A stretch of DNA of 64,000 bases from Rhodoferax lithotrophicus (GTDB lineage: Bacteria; Pseudomonadota; Gammaproteobacteria; Burkholderiales; Burkholderiaceae_C), in assembly GCF_019973615.1 (NCBI RefSeq), contig NZ_AP024238.1:3183989-3247988 (forward strand), given 5' to 3'. Position numbers and translations under genes: made by a program. Positions within the stretch are counted from its first letter, which is position 1. Every line of letters starts with the position of its first letter. The notes under the pieces were generated by a model. That model did not search any database, was not told the origin of the DNA, and saw only the letters and a list, made by a program, of their open reading frames with translations. Below, piece by piece: positions 47,639 to 57,370 of this stretch.

Positions 47639-47806
47639 ATGACCAAAACCACTTCACAACCCAAACATGCTATTCGCTCCAGCGATGTAGCCCGTATCCA
47701 AGGCGCTGTTGCCAAGCCACTTGGCGGGCAGATTCCCAAAGGCAATTATGTTGGCCGCTTGCAGCGTGTAGTCGCTGGGCAGACTACACCCAAAAAGACC
47801 AAGTAA
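47639..47806 (+). CDS. Small basic protein, SMP-like motif
   Basis: A 55-residue basic protein (MTKTTSQPKHAIRSSDVARIQGAVAK in parts, then GGQIPKGNYVGRLQRVVAG). CTAGGAGATTAGCG gives a strong ribosome-binding site before ATG 47639. The pattern S-S-D-V-A-R-I-Q-(x)-A-V-A-K...G-G-x-x-P-K-G-x-(x)-x-R-x-Q resembles the short 'seed maturation protein'-like proteins found on plasmids and islands. I recognise that pattern only loosely and no function is known. A second small gene follows 26 bp later. Confidence 0.6.
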   Translation: MTKTTSQPKHAIRSSDVARIQGAVAKPLGGQIPKGNYVGRLQRVVAGQTTPKKTK

Positions 47807-47832
47807 GTAAAACCAATCAACCTCAGGAGCAC

Positions 47833-47970
47833 ATGATGTCAAAGCAATCAGATGATGACAACCACAGCAACCAAATGAATCCGAATCACGATGAGTATTG
47901 GCACTCTCGCGGGGAAGACGAGAGGCCAGAAGACTGGAACGATCGAAATGAATCAGATGAAACTGATTGA
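47833..47970 (+). CDS. Very acidic 45-residue protein, unknown
   Basis: ATG 47833 (or 47836) follows CTCAGGAGCAC, a good ribosome-binding site. The product is extremely acidic and Asn/Asp-rich (MMSKQSDDDNHSNQMNPNHD, then EYWHSRGEDERPEDWND). It pairs with the basic 55-residue gene just upstream, which suggests a small co-expressed pair. It overlaps the 3' end of the opposite-strand 426-codon gene by 85 bp, so only one of the two 3' ends may be under coding constraint. No family recognised. Confidence 0.45.
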   Translation: MMSKQSDDDNHSNQMNPNHDEYWHSRGEDERPEDWNDRNESDETD

Positions 47971-49166
47971 TTAAGCAACCATACGGGCCATTCCACGTCA
48001 ACCGATGAAGACGGGATAACCAAATTGCGCCGATGGCATTCCCATCGGCGTTTGTAGTCGTCCTCGCTGAGAAGCGTGAACGACTTCAATTTGTTTTCGT
48101 TTGTATTAACGATCAACATTTCTTGAAGGGTGATTGCCATCACAGCCAGTGGAGTTGGACAACGTAGGCCACTTTTGGACTTGTCGCGGGCAGAGGATAA
48201 ATGTTGGCACATAACCTCCCAGTAGGTGGTGTACGTGCTTAGGCTGAGTTTTCGTGTACCGTCAAAATAGTTACCTACATGCGTATCGGAAAGCTGAAGC
48301 GCTTTACCCAGCTCACTGCGCCCAACCGCTGCCGACGGCCAACGCTTACGGTAGTGCCTATGCGCCACAGCATAAGAGAGTTCCAGTAGCCGTCGTACAG
48401 GGCGATGAATCATATTTTTTGATGGAATGGGTCCCAATTGAATATCCCAATTTTCATTAATACGTGGTGCTATCCAAAGGAAAAACGGCACAGGGTTCGT
48501 TGCTTGAAAGTATTGGTTCCCCCATTCAGCATCGAGACTCGTGTAGATGTCCAGCAGAATGGATTCAAGTTGGCTCATCAGAATCGCGCCGATCTCGTCC
48601 CAGTTTGATATGGCCGCCCACTTAGGGTCGCCTGAAAGACGCTTTGTGTCTGATTCGGCAGTATCAATCAGGATTGTCCGATTGATACTGCCATGATGCG
48701 TACAGACATCACACTTGAATCGTTCGATGTCATCTTGATTGCAGGCGTCGATTAAAGACTGAAAAAGCTCATCGGCTTTGAGTGCCAAAGCAATCGTCAG
48801 TGGAAGGTACATGAGATCGGGGATTTCCATGCTTTTAATCCACGAAGCCCAGGAGCCAACTTTGCCGTCAAGTTTTTTCGGTACGGCCGCCATTTGCGCT
48901 GAGAGGTCTTCTGTTGTCCAGCCTCTTTTTTTGCCTTGTTCATAGGCCCACGCTGTGACATTTTCCTGAACTCGCTTGAGGGTGGAAGGGCGGATTTTGT
49001 CGATATTTCCTTGCGCAATACGGCCGACTGAAAGTCCAGTAATCTCAGTAAAAAATGGACGCCAAGTTTTTCCCTGAATTAGCCCAAGATTAGCCAATGG
49101 AAATATCGTCAAGGCTTCTAGTTTTTGCCTGACAGTATCACGGCCTGTTGGTTTTTGAGTCGTCAA
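47886..49166 (-). CDS. Unknown 426-residue accessory protein with HTH-like segments
   Basis: No family recognised. Residues about 25-70 (ITGLSVGRIAQGNIDKIRPSTLKRVQENV) and about 270-305 (VGRSELGKALQLSDTHVGNYFDG) read like Cro/Xre-type helix-turn-helix segments. There are two CxxC-like groups (CDVCTHH and a lone Cys before it), and no signal peptide or membrane segment. The start appears to be TTG 49166, with GAGGGAG nine bases upstream. The last roughly 40 residues, Ser-rich, overlap the opposite-strand small acidic gene. Its base composition is lower in G+C than its neighbours by eye, fitting an acquired gene. Confidence 0.6.
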   Translation of the reverse strand: MTTQKPTGRDTVRQKLEALTIFPLANLGLIQGKTWRPFFTEITGLSVGRIAQGNIDKIRPSTLKRVQENVTAWAYEQGKKRGWTTEDLSAQMAAVPKKLDGKVGSWASWIKSMEIPDLMYLPLTIALALKADELFQSLIDACNQDDIERFKCDVCTHHGSINRTILIDTAESDTKRLSGDPKWAAISNWDEIGAILMSQLESILLDIYTSLDAEWGNQYFQATNPVPFFLWIAPRINENWDIQLGPIPSKNMIHRPVRRLLELSYAVAHRHYRKRWPSAAVGRSELGKALQLSDTHVGNYFDGTRKLSLSTYTTYWEVMCQHLSSARDKSKSGLRCPTPLAVMAITLQEMLIVNTNENKLKSFTLLSEDDYKRRWECHRRNLVIPSSSVDVEWPVWLLNQSVSSDSFRSFQSSGLSSSPRECQYSS

Positions 49167-49310
49167 ATTAAAACTCCCTCAGACATAAATTGGCTTGTCG
49201 GAACCTTGTTGCAAGAGCATAAAGCAAATGGAGTTTTACCGAAAGGCGGCCGACTTTCCAAGCGCTTCGGTGTACCCGCGTGGGCATTTGCACGTCCCCA
49301 CAGCGCTCCG

Positions 49311-49362
49311 TTGGCCGTAGCCTGGTAGGGCTTGGCTTTAAAGACGCGGCCAGATACGGCTG
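49311..49362 (+). repeat. Right copy of an imperfect 52-bp direct repeat
   Basis: Matches 47118-47169 at about 45 of 52 positions. Both copies can be read as the end of the same short peptide (LAV-x-WLGL / LAVAW), so they may be remnants of one mobile or duplicated sequence. Confidence 0.75.
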
Positions 49363-49395
49363 TTGGTTCCCCAGAACGATCCATATTTTCTCAAT

Positions 49396-49451
49396 GAAAT
49401 TGGCCTCTAGCGCTTTATCTGCTTGCGTAAGAAGCTATTTATTTCATAGTT
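49396..49451 (+). repeat. Palindromic element copy 8
   Basis: GAAATTGGCCTCTAGCGCTTTAT, then GCTTGCGTAAGAAGCTAT, T-rich tail and CATAGTT. Intergenic, at the edge of the accessory patch. Confidence 0.8.
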
Positions 49452-49562
49452 GTGTAGTTTTCCCCATTCACGCCCAATTAACTCCCCACTCACGCCCCAC
49501 CCAGCCCATTCCGTCCCTACCGCGCACCAAATTTGGTGTCACTCGACACTTTGAGCACCGTT

Positions 49563-49607
49563 TGCGTGCAACTTTGTATGCAATTTTCAAAATAAAGTGT
49601 ATGCAAT
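49563..49607. promoter_or_regulatory. Direct repeats upstream of the polyamine-type ABC operon
   Basis: TGTATGCAAT occurs twice (49575-49584 and 49598-49607, 23 bp apart), with a related TGCGTGCAAC just upstream. Located 31 bp before the ATPase start, these are candidate sites for the FCD-type GntR regulator encoded in the same operon. Confidence 0.5.
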
Positions 49608-49637
49608 CCTGGCACAAGTTTTGCAAACAGGCTAGGC

Positions 49638-50681
49638 ATGAACGCACAAACACCTGCACCCCAGCCCTACGCAGTTGAACTGGTGGCCCTGACCAAAAGT
49701 TATGGCCCTGGCAAGCCTGCCGTGGACAGTATCAACCTGCGCATTGCCAGTGGCAGCTATTGCTGTCTGCTGGGCCCGTCGGGCTGCGGCAAGAGCACCA
49801 CGCTGCGCATGATTGCCGGACACGAGTCGGTGTCGACGGGCGACATCCTGCTGGAAAACCGCAACATCACCAACCTGCCCGCCGCCGCACGTGGCACGGC
49901 CATGATGTTCCAGAGCTTTGCGCTGTTTCCGCACCTGACGGCTTTGGACAACGTGGCCTTCAGCCTGAAGATGAAAGGTGTCGACAAAACCACCCGTCAG
50001 AAGCAAGCAGCTGACTTATTGGAGCGTGTCGCCATGGGTCACCTGGCGCAGCGCAAACCGGCTGAGCTCTCTGGCGGGCAACAGCAGCGCGTGGCGTTGG
50101 CCCGCGCTTTGATCACCCAGCCACGGGTGTTGCTCTTGGACGAACCACTCTCGGCGCTGGACCCGTTTTTGCGCATTCAGATGCGTGCCGAGTTGCGCCG
50201 CTGGCAAAAAGAGCTGGGGCTGACCTTCATCCACGTCACCCACTCACAGGAAGAAGCCATGGCCCTGGCCGACACCATGGTGGTGATGAACCACGGCGTG
50301 ATCGAGCAGATGGGCAGCCCGCATGAGATTTACAACCGCCCGGTGAGCGAGTTTGTGGCGCGCTTCATGGGTGGCCACAACGTGCTGAACACAGCCAGCG
50401 GCAAGATCAGCGTGCGCACCGACCACATGCAGCTGGCCCCGGATGAGTCTGGCCTGGCCGACAGTGCTGGCAACCGGCGCGCCGTCATCACCGACATTGA
50501 ATACCAGGGCACCTACGTGCTGGTGGGCTTACAAAACCCGGGCGAAAGGGTTTCCGCCAGTGCCACTGCGGAGCTGTCGGTGATGGTGCCCGAAGCCCGC
50601 TTTGCGCAAGCGCCTTATGCACTGGGCCAGAGCGTGCAGCTGATCTGGTCACCCGAGGCCGCGCATGCGCTGGCCGCGTGA
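49638..50681 (+). CDS. Spermidine/putrescine-type ABC transporter ATPase
   Basis: A 347-residue PotA-like ATPase: Walker A GPSGCGKST, Q-loop FQSFALFPH, signature LSGGQQQR, Walker B LLLDEPLSALD, H-switch VTHSQEEA, and a C-terminal TOBE domain from about 250. It is the first gene of a six-gene operon (ATPase, binding protein, two permeases, GntR regulator, racemase-like). The substrate may be a polyamine, a ureide or a hydantoin-like compound; the last two fit the racemase-like gene. Confidence 0.92.
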   Translation: MNAQTPAPQPYAVELVALTKSYGPGKPAVDSINLRIASGSYCCLLGPSGCGKSTTLRMIAGHESVSTGDILLENRNITNLPAAARGTAMMFQSFALFPHLTALDNVAFSLKMKGVDKTTRQKQAADLLERVAMGHLAQRKPAELSGGQQQRVALARALITQPRVLLLDEPLSALDPFLRIQMRAELRRWQKELGLTFIHVTHSQEEAMALADTMVVMNHGVIEQMGSPHEIYNRPVSEFVARFMGGHNVLNTASGKISVRTDHMQLAPDESGLADSAGNRRAVITDIEYQGTYVLVGLQNPGERVSASATAELSVMVPEARFAQAPYALGQSVQLIWSPEAAHALAA

Positions 50682-50754
50682 GCCATGAACCCCCAACAAA
50701 TTTCCCCAACCACTTCGCAAGAAGATTTCACCAGCCCTCCAGGAGTTATTAGCC

Positions 50755-52062
50755 ATGACTGACTTTTCCAAAAAAATCACTGACATCGCCAGCGGCATTG
50801 CCGACGGCGCGCTCAACGCTTCAGTGCCTCGGCGCAGCCTGCTCAAAGGCACGGCCGGCATTCTGGCTGCCGGTGTGTTCCCGGCCGTGCATTCGGCCGA
50901 ACCCATCGTGTTGCGTTACCTGGGCACAGCGGTGAACCAGGACAAAGCCATTGGTGAAAAATTTGAGAAAGACACCGGCATCAAGATCCAGTACGTGGCC
51001 GTGACCACCGACGACGTGACCAAACGCGCCGTGACCGCCCCCAACAGCTTTGACCTGATTGATACCGAATACTTCTCGCTGAAGAAGATCGTGCCGACCG
51101 GCAACCTCAAAGGCATTGACACCAAACGCATCAAAAATGCCGACAAGATCACCAGCCTGTTCACCACCGGCAAAGTCGCTGGCAAGCTGGTGGGTGACCA
51201 GGGCACAGCACCCAAGAAGGTGATCTACCTCGAAGGTGAAAAGAGCAAGGTGTTTGCCAAAGCGCCGACCCAGTTCATGAGCCTGATTCCAACCACCTAC
51301 AACGCCGACACGCTGGGCATTCGCCCCGACTTGATCAAGCGCCCGATTGACTCCTGGGCCGAGTTGCTCAACCCCGAGTTCAAGGGCAAGGCCGCCATTT
51401 TGAACATTCCGTCGATTGGCATCATGGACGCGGCGATGGTGGTGGAAGCCATGGGCCTCTACAAGTACCCCGACAAGGGCAACATGACCAAGAAGGAAAT
51501 TGACCTGACCATCAAGACCCTGATCGAGGCCAAAAAGGCTGGCCAGTTCCGCAGCCTGTGGAAAGACTTCAACGAGTCGGTGAACCTGATGGCCTCGGGT
51601 GAAGTGGTGATCCAGTCGATGTGGAGCCCCGCCGTGACCGCGGTGCGCACCAAGGGCATTGCCTGTAACTTCCAGCCCCTGAAGGAAGGCTACCGCGCCT
51701 GGGCCGCCGGGTTTGGCCTGCCCGCCACCTTGTCGGGCCGCAAGCTGGATGGCGCTTATGAGTTCATCAACTGGTTCCTGGACGGCTGGGCAGGTGCTTA
51801 CCTGAACCGCCAGGGTTATTACAGCGCCGTGCTGGACACCGCCAAGTCCAAGATGGAAGCCTACGAGTGGGCTTACTGGATGGAAGGCAAAGCTGCCACG
51901 CAAGACATCAAGAGCCCCAACGGCGACGTGCTGGCCAAAGCCGGTGCAGTGCGCGACGGCGGCAGCTACGAAGCCCGCATGGGCGGCATTGCCTGCTGGA
52001 ATGCGGTGATGGACGAGAACAACTACATGGTCCAGAAATGGAACGAATTTGTAGCTGCTTGA
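50755..52062 (+). CDS. Extracellular solute-binding protein, PotD-like, Tat signal
   Basis: A 435-residue periplasmic binding protein. The N-terminus has a twin-arginine motif, PRRSLLKG (residues about 24-31), followed by a hydrophobic stretch, so export is probably by the Tat route. The mature part looks like a spermidine/putrescine-type family 1 binding protein (IKIQYVAVTTDD; YKYPDKG; NWFLDGWAGAYLNRQGYYSA). AGGAGTTATTAGCC precedes ATG 50755. A palindromic element separates it from the first permease gene. Confidence 0.88.
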   Translation: MTDFSKKITDIASGIADGALNASVPRRSLLKGTAGILAAGVFPAVHSAEPIVLRYLGTAVNQDKAIGEKFEKDTGIKIQYVAVTTDDVTKRAVTAPNSFDLIDTEYFSLKKIVPTGNLKGIDTKRIKNADKITSLFTTGKVAGKLVGDQGTAPKKVIYLEGEKSKVFAKAPTQFMSLIPTTYNADTLGIRPDLIKRPIDSWAELLNPEFKGKAAILNIPSIGIMDAAMVVEAMGLYKYPDKGNMTKKEIDLTIKTLIEAKKAGQFRSLWKDFNESVNLMASGEVVIQSMWSPAVTAVRTKGIACNFQPLKEGYRAWAAGFGLPATLSGRKLDGAYEFINWFLDGWAGAYLNRQGYYSAVLDTAKSKMEAYEWAYWMEGKAATQDIKSPNGDVLAKAGAVRDGGSYEARMGGIACWNAVMDENNYMVQKWNEFVAA

Positions 52063-52065
52063 TAA

Positions 52066-52121
52066 GAAATTGGCCTCTAGCGCCCATTAAATAAGCGCTA
52101 GTTGCTATCTATTTTGTATAA
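52066..52121 (+). repeat. Palindromic element copy 9, inside the ABC operon
   Basis: GAAATTGGCCTCTAGCGCCC, then AAATAAGCGCTAGTTGCTATC, T-rich tail and GTATAA. It fills the gap between the binding-protein stop and the permease start, where a stem could affect mRNA stability or read-through. Confidence 0.8.
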
Positions 52122-52133
52122 AAGAGAAACACC

Positions 52134-53048
52134 ATGAACACCAGCGTGGCTCCAACCCTTTCGGCTGTCACACCTGAACCAGGCCGCAGCATGGCGGCCT
52201 GGTGGCAGGCAACACCACTCACACTGGTGTTTGTGGTGTTCTTTTTGATCCCACTGGCGCTCATTCTGATGGTGAGTTTCTGGGACTTCAATGAATACGC
52301 CTTGTTGCCCGACTTCACGTTCAAAAACTATATCTCGGTGTTTGACGGTTGCGGCAACACGACGGACATGTGCGTCACCTTCAAGACCTACCTGTCCACC
52401 TTCAAATTCAGTTTTCTGGTCTGGCTGATCACGCTGGTGATTGGCTTTACCGTGTCATATTTTTTGGCGTTTTACGTACGCTCCAGCGGCGTGCAGACGC
52501 TGCTGTTTGTGCTGTGCACGATTCCGTTCTGGACCAGCAACGTGATCCGCATGATCTCGTGGATGCCGCTCTTGGGGCGCAACGGGCTGGTGAACCAGAC
52601 GCTGGTCGGCATGGGCCTGGTGAACACACCCATTGAGTGGCTGCTTTTTTCCGATTTCTCGGTGGTGCTGGCCTTTGTGCACCTCTACACCATGTTCATG
52701 ATCGTGCCGATTTTCAACAGCATGATGCGTATTGACCGCAGCCTGATCGAGGCTGCCAACGACAGTGGAGCCTCGGCCTGGCAAACGCTGTGGAATGTGA
52801 TCGTGCCACTCTCACGCACCGGCATCATCATCGGATCGATCTTTGTCATCACCATCGTCATGGGCGACTTTGTGACGATTGGGGTCATGGGCGGCCAGCA
52901 GATTGCCTCGGTGGGCAAGATCATTCAGGTGCAAACCTCGTACCTGCAGTTTCCGCTGGCGGCGGCCAATGCGGTGATTTTGCTGTCGCTCGTCCTCATG
53001 ATCATCTGGGCGCTGACACGGCTGGTTGATATTCGCAAGGAGCTCTGA
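52134..53048 (+). CDS. Polyamine-type ABC transporter permease, PotB-like
   Basis: A 304-residue inner-membrane permease with about six helices and the EAA loop at LIEAANDSGASAWQTLWNVIVPLSRTG. Matches the first permease position of potABCD-type systems. The second permease starts two bases after its stop. Confidence 0.9.
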   Translation: MNTSVAPTLSAVTPEPGRSMAAWWQATPLTLVFVVFFLIPLALILMVSFWDFNEYALLPDFTFKNYISVFDGCGNTTDMCVTFKTYLSTFKFSFLVWLITLVIGFTVSYFLAFYVRSSGVQTLLFVLCTIPFWTSNVIRMISWMPLLGRNGLVNQTLVGMGLVNTPIEWLLFSDFSVVLAFVHLYTMFMIVPIFNSMMRIDRSLIEAANDSGASAWQTLWNVIVPLSRTGIIIGSIFVITIVMGDFVTIGVMGGQQIASVGKIIQVQTSYLQFPLAAANAVILLSLVLMIIWALTRLVDIRKEL

Positions 53049-53050
53049 CC

Positions 53051-53927
<877 letters not shown>

Positions 53928-53935
<8 letters not shown>

Positions 53936-54644
53936 GACAACAGCGTCAACGCCTGCGTTGACGGACAACGAGATGTATGAGCGGGTGATTTCAGCCATTC
54001 TGGAGCACAAATTACCCCCCGGCACCAAGCTGGTGGAGGACAAGCTGGCCACGGCGTTTGGTGTGTCACGCACCCGTATCCGCCCGGTGCTGGTGCGCCT
54101 GGCCAATGAGCAGGTGGTCACCCTCACGCCCAACCGTGGGGCCACCATTGCCCAGCCCACCGAGCAAGAGGCGCGCGAGGTGTTTGAAGTGCGCCGCCTG
54201 ATTGAGCCCTCGCTGGTGGAGCTGTTCATTGCCAAAGCCAGTGCGGCCGACATGCAGCAGCTCAAACAATGTATTGACGACGAGGAAGCCGCCCGCCAGG
54301 CCGGTGACATGCGCCGCGCCATTCGGCTCTCCGGCGAGTTCCACGGGCTGATTGCCGAAGGCGCCAAACACCAGACGCTGGCGCGCATTCTGCGTGAATT
54401 GACCTCGCGCACCTCGCTGATCCTGATGACTTACAGCGCCGCCCATGAGTACGAACGAGAGGATGCCACCTCGTGCGGCTGCCGCGAGCACCGCGCCTTG
54501 CTGGATGCGATTCGCCTGCGTGACCCGCGCGAAGCGGCCGTGCGCATGCGTGACCACCTGACTCGGCTAGAGGCGCAGCTGCAATTTAATGTGGCGGAAG
54601 ATGCCGCGCCCGACTTGAACGCCTTGTTTGGAACGGGGGTATGA
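53928..54644 (+). CDS. GntR-family regulator, FCD subfamily
   Basis: A 238-residue repressor type. An N-terminal winged helix (about 15-75; PPGTKLVEDKLATAFGVSRTRIRPVLVRL) and a C-terminal FCD helical ligand domain (about 85-225; EVRRLIEPSLVELFI, with metal-binding histidines likely at FHGLIAE and CGCREHRALLDAI) are present. FadR/FCD regulators commonly respond to organic or amino acids. It is embedded in the transporter operon and probably autoregulates it. Confidence 0.9.
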
Positions 54645-54648
54645 ATTC

Positions 54649-55386
54649 ATGCGCAAACTACTGGTTATCAACCCCAATACCTCGACCCATGTGACGGATT
54701 TGTTGATGCAACATGTGCAGGCCGCCGTAGGCTCACACGTGGCGGTGCGTTCTGTCACGGCCCGCTTTGGTGCACCTTATATTGCCGATGAAGCCTGCTA
54801 CGCGATTGCCGCCCATGCCACGCTGGATGCTTGGGCCGCCGCACTGGCCGGCCCACAGACTGCACCGGACGCGGTGTTGATCGGTTGTTTTGGCGACCCC
54901 GGCCTGATGGCTCTGCGCGAGAGCAGCCCGGTGCCGGTCACCGGCTTGGCCGAGGCGGCTTTTATTGAGGCCGCACGCCATGGCCGCTTTGCCATCGTGA
55001 CCGGTGGTGAACGCTGGGCCCCGATTTTGCAAAGGCTGGCGCAGTCGCTCGGGCATGCCACCGCCTTGGCGGGGATTCACACCGTGGCCCCCACCGGCGC
55101 ACAACTGGCCGCCGACCCGGTGGCGGCGCGCCAACTGCTGACACAGGCCTGCCTGGACGCGGTGCGCCAGCTGGGTGTGCAAACCGTGATTCTGGGTGGA
55201 GCCGGGCTGGCTGGCATGGCGGCGGGCATTCAGCCCTATGTCAATGTGCCGATCATCGACAGCGTGGTGGCCGGTGCCCACTGGGCGCTGCGCAGCAATG
55301 CCTTGCCGCCGCAGCGCAACAGCCCGGGCTTTGACATGCCGTGGGTCAACTTGTCGGCGGAATTGACAGCGCTGGGGGTGTGCTAA
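54649..55386 (+). CDS. Asp/Glu/hydantoin racemase-like protein lacking one catalytic cysteine
   Basis: A 245-residue member of the Asp/Glu/hydantoin racemase family. N-terminal LLVINPNTSTHVTDLL and the first catalytic cysteine, C80 in LIGCFGDPGL, are conserved. Where hydantoin and allantoin racemases have the second cysteine (LGCAGM, about 184), this protein has glycine (ILGGAGLAGM, G184). So a two-base racemase mechanism is doubtful and it may have a different reaction. ATG 54649 is used; the gene starts four bases after the regulator stop and ends the operon. Confidence 0.82.
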   Translation: MRKLLVINPNTSTHVTDLLMQHVQAAVGSHVAVRSVTARFGAPYIADEACYAIAAHATLDAWAAALAGPQTAPDAVLIGCFGDPGLMALRESSPVPVTGLAEAAFIEAARHGRFAIVTGGERWAPILQRLAQSLGHATALAGIHTVAPTGAQLAADPVAARQLLTQACLDAVRQLGVQTVILGGAGLAGMAAGIQPYVNVPIIDSVVAGAHWALRSNALPPQRNSPGFDMPWVNLSAELTALGVC

Positions 55387-55405
55387 ATCACCTGAATGTC
55401 ATGAC

Positions 55406-55430
55406 CATCGCGTTCGAAGCGATGATCTTT
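55406..55430 (+). terminator. Possible terminator after the racemase-like gene
   Basis: CATCGC (55406-55411) and GCGATG (55419-55424) form a 6-bp stem with a 7-nt loop, followed by ATCTTTT. The gene on the other strand ends at 55447. Confidence 0.4.
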
Positions 55431-55446
55431 TGGCAAGGCAGCCTGT

Positions 55447-57312
55447 TCAGGCTATTGCACGTGTATAAACCGGCGTATAGGCATGCTTCTGAATATCTTT
55501 CAGCGTCGGTGAATGCCCGGCCCACAACACCAGCACCATCCCTGGCAAGTCCAGCGAACGCTCCAGGCTGCGGCACAAGTGGTAGCGGTCTTCATCTTCC
55601 ATGCCAGGCAGGTCGAGAAACAACAGGTAGCAGCGCCGGTAAGCAAATTCCTTGAGTGTTTTGCTCACCAGCCAGGCACGCCACACCGGTTTGCAGCGGG
55701 TCAGGCCGGCCAGCAACTCACCCAGCTCAAACTCATTGAGGTCATGGCGGGTGATGGCGTGGAAAAACGGCGTGTCGGTGATTTCTGCCATGGCCCGGGC
55801 CTCGGCTTCATCGGCTTGTTTGAGCCGTGCACGCCATAACTTGAGTTCGGCATCCAACGGTTCACCGGCAGCCACCCGTTTCTCAAATGTCTGCACCGCC
55901 ATGTGGCAAGCCCACCAGCGGTACGCCTGGCTGTGCTCGAACAACTGCCCCAGGCAGTCCAGACGCAACAGATGGTTATCACCAGCCTCCAGACACTGCA
56001 CCAGACCGCGCAGGCCCGCCGCATGACCGGGTGTGCGTTGGAGGGCTTGTTCATAACAGGTGCGGGCCTGATTCTGCGCGCCCAGTCGCCGGTGCAAATC
56101 GCCCAGCTCGACCATTTCATTGGCATTGTTACGCGCCAGGCTGGTCGTCAAGAGGGCCACACGTGTGCGTACCCGGTTCAGGTAATTGTGGTGCAAGCGC
56201 CAGTCGGTGGTGTTGTTGCGGCACCATTGTTGGTCAAAATGGGTAAGCCAATGGCTGGCTCGGGCACCCAGCAAATCGAGTGCCGGTTGGGTTGACCAAG
56301 CTGGCAAGCCTGCCTTGACATGAAGTGCCTCCAGCCGGTCGCGCAACACCGGGTGGGTGTCGTCCACGTCACTGATCTGTTGAAGCGTTTGGCGCAGTGC
56401 GTCGCGCGCAAAGTCACTGTCGGGCGGCAGGCTCAGCAGTTTGCGCATGGCCGTAAAAGGCCCAAGTGCTTGTGTGTTGTCAGCGGCAGCCGCCCAGTGC
56501 AAGGGCCAGAACTTGCTGGCCATCCAGTCCCCTTTGATGGCGATTTCGGTCAGTGCGGCACCGGCCACCTCAGGCCCCAGCAGCTTACCTGCAATGCGGT
56601 CAGCCTCGTACTCGTCCTGCCGGGCCAACGCAAAGGTGCGGGCCAGAAAGCGCGGGAAATACCAACGCAAAAACGCCTGGGTGGCCACCGCCGCCAAACC
56701 ACCATCATGGCGCATGCTGTGCTCCAGCTTCATCCAGCTCAGGCGGGTACGGTAAATCCAGGCGGCAAACTGGCCATGTTCACCACGCAAGTGACCGTAT
56801 TCGTGGGCCATCACCGCCAGAAAACGCGGCCGATCCACCGCCAGCAACAGCGGCAAGCCAATGGTCAGGTGGTTGACCGCGCCGCCGAACAGCCCCCAGC
56901 GCGGCTGCTGGCTGATGCTGGCGTTGAAATTGCCATCCAGCCGCACATGGTGAATCGGTGGCCCCTTGATCTTCTTGCGAATACGCTCCAGCGCCTCAAA
57001 CAACACGGGCGCATCGGCCGCTGTCAGGGTCTCGCCCTCGGGGGCTTCCATGGGACACCAGAGTGATCGCAGGCTACTCCAAAACAGTCCGACTGCGGCC
57101 AATAGCAGCCACACATACCCGGCTCTGAAGTGCCCCTGGACGATGGCCTGACCAACGACCACCAACAAGCTCAGTGCCAGAACAAAACAGCCCACCACCC
57201 ACAAATAACCCAGTGTGGCAAACATCGCCACATGCCGCCGGTAAGCCCGGCTGTCTTCGGCACTGGCATGCTCGCTTAAACGCACCAAATGAATGAAATC
57301 CGCTCTTTCCAT
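55447..57312 (-). CDS. M48-family membrane metalloprotease
   Basis: A 621-residue zinc protease. Two N-terminal helices (about 40-90) precede an M48 domain whose zinc motif is HEYGH (VMAHEYGHLRGEHG), with the third ligand expected in the EADRIAGK segment. The C-terminal half is helical with TPR-like repeats (RRLGAQNQARTCYEQALQRTPGHAAG). ATG 57312 after CAGGAGCC is preferred; the longer frame to 57378 overlaps the divergent ABC gene. Substrate unknown. Confidence 0.88.
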   Translation of the reverse strand: MERADFIHLVRLSEHASAEDSRAYRRHVAMFATLGYLWVVGCFVLALSLLVVVGQAIVQGHFRAGYVWLLLAAVGLFWSSLRSLWCPMEAPEGETLTAADAPVLFEALERIRKKIKGPPIHHVRLDGNFNASISQQPRWGLFGGAVNHLTIGLPLLLAVDRPRFLAVMAHEYGHLRGEHGQFAAWIYRTRLSWMKLEHSMRHDGGLAAVATQAFLRWYFPRFLARTFALARQDEYEADRIAGKLLGPEVAGAALTEIAIKGDWMASKFWPLHWAAAADNTQALGPFTAMRKLLSLPPDSDFARDALRQTLQQISDVDDTHPVLRDRLEALHVKAGLPAWSTQPALDLLGARASHWLTHFDQQWCRNNTTDWRLHHNYLNRVRTRVALLTTSLARNNANEMVELGDLHRRLGAQNQARTCYEQALQRTPGHAAGLRGLVQCLEAGDNHLLRLDCLGQLFEHSQAYRWWACHMAVQTFEKRVAAGEPLDAELKLWRARLKQADEAEARAMAEITDTPFFHAITRHDLNEFELGELLAGLTRCKPVWRAWLVSKTLKEFAYRRCYLLFLDLPGMEDEDRYHLCRSLERSLDLPGMVLVLWAGHSPTLKDIQKHAYTPVYTRAIA

Positions 57313-57370
57313 ACAAGGCTCCTGAATAGCCACGATCTTAGCCAAGCAAAAAACCACGCCATCCACTCGT

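Larger units (their letters stand above)
49167..49637. other. Gene-free stretch before the polyamine-type operon
   Basis: About 470 bp with no convincing gene. It holds the right arm of the 52-bp direct repeat (49311-49362), a palindromic element (49396-49451), a pyrimidine-rich segment (about 49455-49530), and the regulator-binding repeats upstream of the ABC ATPase gene. Confidence 0.6.

Noticed and set aside
50821..51903. A 360-codon minus-strand open frame within the binding-protein gene
   Set aside because: Antisense shadow of a well-supported periplasmic binding protein; its residues are biased to His/Gly/Val with no motif.
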